From the NCBI GenBank assembly GCA_013911625.1, contig JACESW010000095.1, forward strand, positions 1-5,357: 5,357 nucleotides of DNA. Reading direction: 5' to 3'. Position 1 is the first letter of the stretch, and each line of letters opens with the position of its first letter. This document shows, in pieces, positions 1-5,357 of the stretch. The translations under genes were made by a program, and so were the position numbers. Source of the DNA: Cryomorphaceae bacterium (lineage in GTDB: Bacteria > Bacteroidota > Bacteroidia > Flavobacteriales > Schleiferiaceae). The notes beneath the pieces are model-generated. The model was not told where the DNA came from and searched no databases. It saw nothing but the letters and a program-made list of their open reading frames with translations.

Positions 1-1547
1 GTAAAACTTACCTACCTAAAGCTACTCCTTACGGTGTTGCTGATAACGGTATTGCTTCACAGAAGTACGGTCAAGTTTCTTCTCAAGTATTGGAAACGTA
101 CTTGAACTATGATGCTGAAGTTGCTGGTAACATGTTGAACTTCATGGCAGGTTACTCTTGGCAAGAAAACAACTACGAAGGTTTCGGTGCTACTGCATAC
201 GAATTCGTTACAGATAACTACAGCTTTAACAACCTTGACGGTGGTGGTCGTGCACAATTGGGTGATAAGTACTCTTACCGTGGCCAGTCTCGTCTAGTTT
301 CTTTCTACACTCGTGCCAACTACGATATCGGTGGAAAGTTGATGTTGACAGGTACTGTTCGTCGTGACGGTTCTTCTAAGTTCGGTGCTGATAACAAGTG
401 GGGTATCTTCCCTTCTTTCGGAGCTGCATTGCGTCTATCTGAATTTGACTTCGTTCCAGAAGCATTCTCTGATTTGAAATTGCGTGCTGGTTGGGGTGTT
501 GTAGGTAACGAGGCAATTGGTGAGTACCAAAGTATCGCGCGTATCGGTACAGGTTCTAACGCTGTTATCGGCGGTTCTGCAACTTCTGGTACCGGTTACT
601 TGAACCCTGCTAACCCAGGTCTACGTTGGGAGTCTACGGCTTCTACGAACATCGGTTTGGATTGGGAAATGAACGGTGGTAAATTCTACGGTTCTTTGGA
701 CTTGTTCCAGAAAAACACTTCAGATCTTCTGTTGACCGTTCCTGCACCAGCTCCTTCTGTTGCTCCAACATTGTTGGCTAACGTAGGTGCTACTTCAAAC
801 ACTGGTTTTGATTTGATGTTGAACTACGCGCTAATGAGCTCTTCAGACTTCGGTTGGGATATCGGTTTCAACTTGTCTCGTTCAAGACTAGTAATTGAAG
901 ACTTAGGTACTAACTCTGAGATTTTGACAGGTGCTATCTCTGGTGCTGGTCAATCAGGTGCTTTCGCTCAGAAACTTGTTGTAGGTGAAGCTTACGGTAC
1001 TTTCTACGGTCTCGTATACGATGCTTCTTCTAACACTTACGGAGACGAGGCTGAGGTAATCGGTTTGGCTCAGCCAGACTTTACTTACGGTTTCTTGAAC
1101 ACGTTTAGCTTCGGTAAATTCAACGCTAGCGTATTCTTCCGTGGACAGCAAGGTGGTTCTGTGTTCAACAACACGGCAATGGAGTACACTACACTTGATA
1201 ACTTGAACACCAACATTAACTTGTTGGCTCCTGCACTCGACTTCACTGACGATATGTTGACCTCTACGCCAACGTACTCTTCACAGTGGATTGAAGATGC
1301 TTCGTTCTTGCGTCTTGATAACTTGAACATTTCTTACAACGTTGATGTTGAAGGTTCTCAATGGTTGAACTCAGCTGTTGTTGGTTTGAGTGGTCAAAAC
1401 TTGTTGATGTTGACTAACTACACTGGATACGATCCTGAGGTAAATACTTCTGCTTCAGGTAATGGTGCTCCTTCGTTAGGTATTGACTACACCAACTACC
1501 CACGTGCACGCACTATTGCATTGAACGTGAAATTCAACTTGAAATAA
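1..1547 (+). CDS. SusC/RagA-like TonB-dependent outer-membrane transporter, C-terminal part (5'-truncated by window)
   Basis: This is the C-terminal 514 residues of a SusC-type transporter, the outer-membrane beta-barrel that imports ligands captured by its SusD partner, powered by TonB. The frame is open from base 3 with no stop. The TTG at 90 lies inside the reading frame and is not a real start. Family signatures, numbered from base 3, are RRDGSSKFG (120-128) followed by a WGIFPSFG-type strand, the RAGWGVVGN motif (161-169), and NPGLRWE (204-210) leading into NIGLDWE. The end, YPRARTIALNVKFNLK, is the usual last strand, although the aromatic residue is fourth from the end instead of terminal. 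Full SusC proteins are about 1000 residues, so the signal peptide, carboxypeptidase-like domain and plug are outside the window. Codons are strongly biased (14 of 16 Arg are CGT, Asn nearly all AAC), which suggests high expression. susD follows after 19 bases. The family assignment is firm; the substrate is unknown. Confidence 0.95.
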   Translation, partial: KTYLPKATPYGVADNGIASQKYGQVSSQVLETYLNYDAEVAGNMLNFMAGYSWQENNYEGFGATAYEFVTDNYSFNNLDGGGRAQLGDKYSYRGQSRLVSFYTRANYDIGGKLMLTGTVRRDGSSKFGADNKWGIFPSFGAALRLSEFDFVPEAFSDLKLRAGWGVVGNEAIGEYQSIARIGTGSNAVIGGSATSGTGYLNPANPGLRWESTASTNIGLDWEMNGGKFYGSLDLFQKNTSDLLLTVPAPAPSVAPTLLANVGATSNTGFDLMLNYALMSSSDFGWDIGFNLSRSRLVIEDLGTNSEILTGAISGAGQSGAFAQKLVVGEAYGTFYGLVYDASSNTYGDEAEVIGLAQPDFTYGFLNTFSFGKFNASVFFRGQQGGSVFNNTAMEYTTLDNLNTNINLLAPALDFTDDMLTSTPTYSSQWIEDASFLRLDNLNISYNVDVEGSQWLNSAVVGLSGQNLLMLTNYTGYDPEVNTSASGNGAPSLGIDYTNYPRARTIALNVKFNLK

Positions 1548-1566
1548 TTTAAAAAAGATCGATACA
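1548..1566 (+). promoter_or_regulatory. susC-susD spacer with A-rich translation start region, no Shine-Dalgarno
   Basis: The 19-base gap between the susC stop and the susD ATG contains an A-rich stretch (TTTAAAAAAGATC) and no GGAGG-like element, terminator or promoter. Bacteroidota commonly start translation from A-rich, Shine-Dalgarno-free leaders, so this fits a normal start at 1567 and co-transcription of the two genes. The role as a translation start region is inferred from that general habit. Confidence 0.4.
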
Positions 1567-3069
1567 ATGAAAAGATTTTCAAAAATCGCATTGATTGCAG
1601 CCGCCGCCGTATCTACAGTTACGTTCCAGAGCTGTACTGATCTAGAAGAGACTATCTACGAGGATATCACCGCGGATAACTTCTTCTCAAGCGAAGGCGA
1701 TTACTACTCTGTACTCGTAAACGCTTACGGTAACCTACGCCCATTGTTGTGGGGTTACTTTAACAATAGCCAGATTTCTTCTGACGAAACTATCGTTCCT
1801 ACCCGTGGTGGTGACTGGGGTGATGGTGGTAAATGGAGAGAACTTCACCAGCACAACTGGACACCAGTAAATGCAGAAGTTGTAGGCCATTGGAATGATG
1901 CGAACAAAGGATTGGCTCAAACTAACCAGTTCATCTATGATCTCGATGCTGCTGACGCAAGTCTGTTTAGCGTTTATGACAAAGATGTTCTCATGGCTGA
2001 AGCTAGAGTTCTACGTGCATTTTATTACTTCCAATTAATGGACTTCTATGGCGGTGTTCCGATCCTAGAGAGCGCAGCTATTGATCCGGCTAATCTTCCA
2101 GCGAAGAATACGCGTAAAGAAGTGTTTGAATACATAGAAAGCGAATTGCTTGCCGCGATTGGTAACTTAAAAGACATGCATACGTCTGACCAACAAGGTC
2201 GTGTTACTAAGTACACTGCACACGGTTTACTTGCAAGAATGTACACTAACGCAGAGGTGTTTACCGGTACTGCTAGATGGGCTGATGCTGCATCACACGC
2301 CGATATGGTAATCAATAGTGGTGACTTCAGCCTAGAAGCTGATTTCCATGATAACTTCTCACCTGAGAATGACGGTGGTTCTGAGCACGTATTCGTTGTC
2401 CCTAACCTTGCTCAAGGTGGACTAGGGCTTACATTCAACATGAGAACGATGCACTACAACCAGTTGCCTTCTTCTCCATGGAATGGATTCTGTACGTTAG
2501 CTGATTTCTACAATAGCTTTGACACTACAGATGATCGTCACGGTATTTTCCTTGTAGGACAGCAGTACGATGACGCTGGGAACGCTTTGACAGACCGTCA
2601 AGGTAACCCATTGAGCTTCACGGCTTCTCTTCCTGGAATCACAGGTGCTTCTGAGACCGATGGTATCCGCGTTGTGAAATACGGTATTGACCCAGCTGAG
2701 CAAGGTGGTGATTCAGGTAATGATTACGTGATTATCCGCTACGCTGATGTACTTCTAATGAAAGCAGAAGCGCTTCTACGTCAAGGAGACGAAACAGGTG
2801 CTCTTGCAATTGTTAACGATATCAGAAGTAGAGCTGGAGCTGCCGCTCGCACGACTCTGTCAACAGACGATCTTCTCGAAGAACGTGGATTTGAGTTAGC
2901 TTGGGAAGGTGTAAGACGTCAAGATCTTATCCGTTTCGGTAAATTCACGGACGCTTGGGAACTTAAGGAAGTAACTGGTGAAGACCACATCAAGTTATTC
3001 CCAATTCCATTCTCAGCACTGGGAGCTAACCCGAACCTAGAGCAAAACCCAGGTTACCCTGCGGAATAA
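1567..3069 (+). CDS. SusD/RagB-like nutrient-uptake surface lipoprotein
   Basis: This complete 500-residue protein is the ligand-capturing lid of a SusCD importer, anchored by lipid in the outer membrane and facing outward. The N-terminus has two basic residues, a hydrophobic segment (7-20) and a lipobox-like FQSC with the acylated Cys at 23. Acidic residues just after it (D25, E27, E28) resemble a surface-export signal. The N-terminal SusD-like domain includes a Gly/Trp-rich stretch (81-98) and the hallmark helix EARVLRAFYYFQLMDFYGG (145-163), part of the TPR-like scaffold. The C-terminal SusD/RagB domain has RYADVLLMKAEALLR (391-405), then EERGFELAWEGVRRQDLIRFG (438-458, a standard family motif), and ends with LFPIP (477-481) and QNPGY (493-497). 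Length is typical. The ATG at 1567 is chosen because it gives a proper lipoprotein signal. It sits 19 bases after susC and is followed by a terminator. The ligand cannot be predicted from the sequence. Confidence 0.96.
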   Translation: MKRFSKIALIAAAAVSTVTFQSCTDLEETIYEDITADNFFSSEGDYYSVLVNAYGNLRPLLWGYFNNSQISSDETIVPTRGGDWGDGGKWRELHQHNWTPVNAEVVGHWNDANKGLAQTNQFIYDLDAADASLFSVYDKDVLMAEARVLRAFYYFQLMDFYGGVPILESAAIDPANLPAKNTRKEVFEYIESELLAAIGNLKDMHTSDQQGRVTKYTAHGLLARMYTNAEVFTGTARWADAASHADMVINSGDFSLEADFHDNFSPENDGGSEHVFVVPNLAQGGLGLTFNMRTMHYNQLPSSPWNGFCTLADFYNSFDTTDDRHGIFLVGQQYDDAGNALTDRQGNPLSFTASLPGITGASETDGIRVVKYGIDPAEQGGDSGNDYVIIRYADVLLMKAEALLRQGDETGALAIVNDIRSRAGAAARTTLSTDDLLEERGFELAWEGVRRQDLIRFGKFTDAWELKEVTGEDHIKLFPIPFSALGANPNLEQNPGYPAE

Positions 3070-3102
3070 TTCTAGTTCGATATAACTAAGTATTTAGTAA
3101 GG

Positions 3103-3133
3103 AGCCAGCACGAAAGTGCTGGCTTTCTTTTTT
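3103..3133 (+). terminator. Intrinsic (Rho-independent) terminator after susD
   Basis: A perfect 9-bp stem (AGCCAGCAC at 3103-3111 pairing with GTGCTGGCT at 3116-3124) is closed by a GAAA loop. This is a GNRA tetraloop on a C-G pair, a notably stable arrangement. It is followed by a T-rich tract (3125-3133, TTCTTTTTT). It begins 34 bases after the susD stop and has no matching A-run upstream, so it should act only on + strand transcripts. It most likely ends the susCD message. It also lies only 20-35 bases before the next gene, so any read-through would feed that gene. Confidence 0.9.
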
Positions 3134-3168
3134 ATATTGCTACTCACGCTTCAATGCTTACACACACT

Positions 3169-5357
3169 ATGATTCGAAGAATATTACCCGTGGCCTTTTT
3201 GGCCTTTTTTGTTGGCTGTCAGCCTGCTGATTCCATCGATGCGTTATTCACGCAATTGGACAATAAAAAAATCGGAATTGACTTTCAAAATAACCTTGCT
3301 TACGACAAGGACTTCAACGTGTTTAACTACCGTAACTTTTATAATGGCGGTGGTGTTGCAGTGGGGGATGTGAACAATGACGGATGGATGGATTTGTACT
3401 TTACTGCCAACCAGACCTCAAATACCCTTTACCTCAACAATGGGGACATGACCTTTACAGACATCACCGAAAGTGCGGGCGTGGCTGGACAGCAAGCCTG
3501 GTCAACAGGGGTAGCGATGGCCGATGTCAATCAAGATGGATTTATCGATATCTATGTCTCAAATTCTGGAGATATCAAAGGAGATAGCCGTGCCAACGAA
3601 CTATTCCTCAACAATGGCGACAATACGTTCACCGAAGTTGCTGAGGAGTGGGGCGTTGCTGATCAAGGATTGAGTACCCACGGTGTATTCTTCGATTACG
3701 ACAGAGATGGAGACCTTGACCTCTATGTGCTAAACAACAGCTACCGCGCAATTGGAAGTTTTAATCTTGAAAAAAGCTCACGTGAAGTGCGCGATGCAGA
3801 AGGCGGTGACAAGATCTACCGAAACGACGGAGGTTCTTTTACAGATGTTAGCGAGGCCGCAGGCATAATGGGTAGTGAGATTGGTTTTGGTCTAGGTACA
3901 ACAGTCGGCGACGTGAATGGCGATGGGTGGGATGATATCTACATTTCCAACGACTTCTTTGAGAAAGACTACCTCTACATCAATAATCAGGACGGTACGT
4001 TTAGCGAAGAGCTCGAAAAACACATGCGTCATACCTCATTCGCTTCTATGGGTGCGGACATGGCCGACATAAACAACGACGGGGCACCGGACATCTTTGT
4101 TACAGACATGCTTCCACAAGGTGTTCGAAGACTGAATCAGACCACCACTTTTGAAAACTGGGACGTCTATCAAGGAAAGTTAAAGTGGGGGTACTACCAT
4201 CAGTTTAACCGCAACATGCTGCACTTGAACACCACAGAAGGGGATTTCTCGGAGATCGGCCAACTGAGTGGCGTGGAGGCCACAGACTGGTCCTGGGGAG
4301 CGCTTATTGCAGATTTAGATAACGACGGTTGGAGGGACATCTATATCTCTAACGGCATCAACCACGACCTCACCGACCAAGATTACATCAATTACATCTC
4401 CAACGAAGAAGTGATGCGCTCCATCGTAACCCAGGAAGGGGTGAACTACAAGGAGCTTATCGACCTTATGCCTTCTACGCGCATTCCGAACTATGCCTAC
4501 AAGAATGTTGCGAAAGGGTACAAGTTTGTCAATAAAGCCGAAGATTGGGGACTCGATGCACCGAGCCACAGTAACGGATCTGTATATGCAGATTTAGACA
4601 ACGACGGCGATTTAGAATTGATCGTCAACAACACGAATCAAGCGCCGTTCATCTGGCGAAACAATGCCGAAACACTACTTGCGGAAAACCACAGCATCTC
4701 GTTGGATTTGCGCAATGAAAACGGCGCGACTGCCATTGGCGCGAAAGTTTACGGCTATGCTGGTGGGGAGATGTTCTTTGCAGAATTGGTCCCTATGAAA
4801 GGATTTCAAAGCTCTGTAGATCCGAGAATACACCTTGGTGTTGGCGCACACAAAAGCCTCGACAGTTTGACCATCGTTTGGGGAAATAAGACGTCGCGAT
4901 TGAGTGCTGTGGCTGCAGATAGTCTTTACGTTCTAACGGCGGCAGATGCAAGGCCTACACAGCTTGCAAGAGTAAAAAGTACTTTGCTACAGTCCTCAGG
5001 AGAATACGGCGCACGTACAGAGAACAAATACAGCCAGTTCAACGAAGAGCGCCTCATTCCACAAATGGTTACCACAGAAGGTGCGCGACTGGCACACGCA
5101 GACATCAATGGAGATGGGTTTACAGACGTATACCAATGTGGGGCCGCTGGGGAAGCGGGCAAGTTGTTTTTAGGGTCGAATTACTACGGCTTTGAAGAAG
5201 CTACTCGAAATCCTTTTGCAGCACACGCTGCTAGCGAAGACACCGACGCTCAATTCTTTGATTACGATGGAGACGGAGATCTCGATCTATACGTCGCAAG
5301 CGGATCTATGGAAGCTGAAAACAACAGTCCTAATCTCTTTGATCGCGTTTATAAAAA
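3169..5357 (+). CDS. FG-GAP/VCBS-repeat lipoprotein with ASPIC/UnbV domain (3'-truncated by window)
   Basis: The first 729 residues of a large secreted lipoprotein are visible; the frame runs off the window without a stop. The N-terminus MIRRILP, a hydrophobic core and FVGC give a lipobox with Cys17. Seven calcium-loop repeats of D-x-[ND]-x-D-G-x-x-[DE] type begin at D67, D119, D176, D248, D300, D382 and D475, matching a seven-bladed integrin-like beta-propeller. A helical-looking insert (about 400-445) ending in IPNYAYKN separates repeats six and seven. An ASPIC/UnbV-like domain follows (about 512-582: NGATAIGAKV, HLGVG at 555-559, IVWG around W571). Two more loops start at D645 and D698, opening a second repeat set. 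Homologues are named VCBS-repeat or CRTAC1-like proteins, and I recall lengths near 1100. The role is probably surface ligand binding or scaffolding with SusCD; no catalytic motif is seen. An in-frame ATG at 3154 is an alternative start adding MLTHT; 3169 gives the cleaner signal peptide. Arg codon use differs sharply from susC. Confidence 0.9.
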   Translation, partial: MIRRILPVAFLAFFVGCQPADSIDALFTQLDNKKIGIDFQNNLAYDKDFNVFNYRNFYNGGGVAVGDVNNDGWMDLYFTANQTSNTLYLNNGDMTFTDITESAGVAGQQAWSTGVAMADVNQDGFIDIYVSNSGDIKGDSRANELFLNNGDNTFTEVAEEWGVADQGLSTHGVFFDYDRDGDLDLYVLNNSYRAIGSFNLEKSSREVRDAEGGDKIYRNDGGSFTDVSEAAGIMGSEIGFGLGTTVGDVNGDGWDDIYISNDFFEKDYLYINNQDGTFSEELEKHMRHTSFASMGADMADINNDGAPDIFVTDMLPQGVRRLNQTTTFENWDVYQGKLKWGYYHQFNRNMLHLNTTEGDFSEIGQLSGVEATDWSWGALIADLDNDGWRDIYISNGINHDLTDQDYINYISNEEVMRSIVTQEGVNYKELIDLMPSTRIPNYAYKNVAKGYKFVNKAEDWGLDAPSHSNGSVYADLDNDGDLELIVNNTNQAPFIWRNNAETLLAENHSISLDLRNENGATAIGAKVYGYAGGEMFFAELVPMKGFQSSVDPRIHLGVGAHKSLDSLTIVWGNKTSRLSAVAADSLYVLTAADARPTQLARVKSTLLQSSGEYGARTENKYSQFNEERLIPQMVTTEGARLAHADINGDGFTDVYQCGAAGEAGKLFLGSNYYGFEEATRNPFAAHAASEDTDAQFFDYDGDGDLDLYVASGSMEAENNSPNLFDRVYK
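3192..3209 (+). repeat. Two tandem copies of a 9-base unit in the signal-peptide coding region
   Basis: GGCCTTTTT occurs twice in a row (3192-3200 and 3201-3209), with the second T-run extended by one base. It lies in the codons for the hydrophobic core of the FG-GAP lipoprotein signal peptide (around VAFLAFF). The unit is a multiple of three, so gain or loss of a copy would lengthen or shorten the core by three residues without a frameshift. It may be simple codon coincidence. Confidence 0.5.

Noticed and set aside
90..92. TTG at 90 as the start of the first gene
   Set aside because: The same frame is open back to base 3 and its upstream residues continue a plausible SusC barrel segment; a 485-residue protein would lack the signal peptide and plug that every SusC has.
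1194..1329. A 16-base direct repeat (CTTGATAACTTGAACA) at 1194-1209 and 1314-1329, exactly 120 bases apart
   Set aside because: Both copies code LDNLN in the same frame of susC; with such narrow codon choice, a short repeated peptide gives repeated DNA. No flanking similarity or mobile-element feature was seen.
3133..3140. TATATTGC as a promoter -7 element for the FG-GAP gene
   Set aside because: It matches only four of the six fixed positions of TAnnTTTG, no TTTG-type -33 element lies at the right distance, and it overlaps the terminator T-tract.
3384..3587. 67-codon ORF on the + strand inside the FG-GAP gene
   Set aside because: It overlaps the calcium-loop repeats in another frame, has no recognisable domain or start signal, and the overlapped frame has strong family motifs.
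4315..5162. Minus-strand ORFs of 84 and 78 codons (4315-4569 and 4926-5162), and similar ones opposite susC and susD
   Set aside because: All lie opposite well-supported genes, show no domain or signal peptide, and are what codon bias on the coding strand produces by chance.

Overview
The window reads as a piece of a Bacteroidota chromosome, probably from a marine or environmental Flavobacteriia-like lineage. The evidence is a SusC-type TonB-dependent transporter followed directly by its SusD-type lipoprotein, the absence of clear Shine-Dalgarno sequences, and a third lipoprotein of the FG-GAP/VCBS plus ASPIC/UnbV type that is common in this phylum. The lineage below phylum level is a guess. 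All three genes lie on the + strand and nothing credible is coded on the - strand.

Layout: (1) 1-1547 is the C-terminal half of a SusC/RagA-like outer-membrane transporter; the signal peptide, plug and first barrel strands lie before the window. (2) 1567-3069 is a complete 500-residue SusD/RagB-like surface lipoprotein, 19 bases downstream and surely in the same transcript. (3) 3070-3168 is the only real intergenic gap and holds a strong intrinsic terminator (3103-3133). (4) From 3169 (or 3154) to the window end runs the first 729 codons of a large lipoprotein. It has seven calcium-loop (DxDxDG-type) repeats, an ASPIC/UnbV domain, and then the start of a second repeat set.

How they work together: SusC and SusD form a lidded importer in which SusD captures a polymer fragment or other large ligand at the surface and SusC moves it into the periplasm using TonB energy. 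The third gene is on the same strand and is probably displayed on the same surface. It may be an accessory ligand-binding or scaffold protein, but the terminator between it and susD, together with very different codon usage, suggests it is made at a much lower level. No hydrolase, sulfatase, sensor or sigma/anti-sigma pair is visible, so the substrate cannot be named.

No RNA gene, CRISPR array, insertion sequence or attachment site is seen. The pairing of SusCD with a large FG-GAP/ASPIC lipoprotein is the most interesting aspect. As far as I recall it recurs in Bacteroidota genomes, so it is better described as poorly characterised than as demonstrably new.
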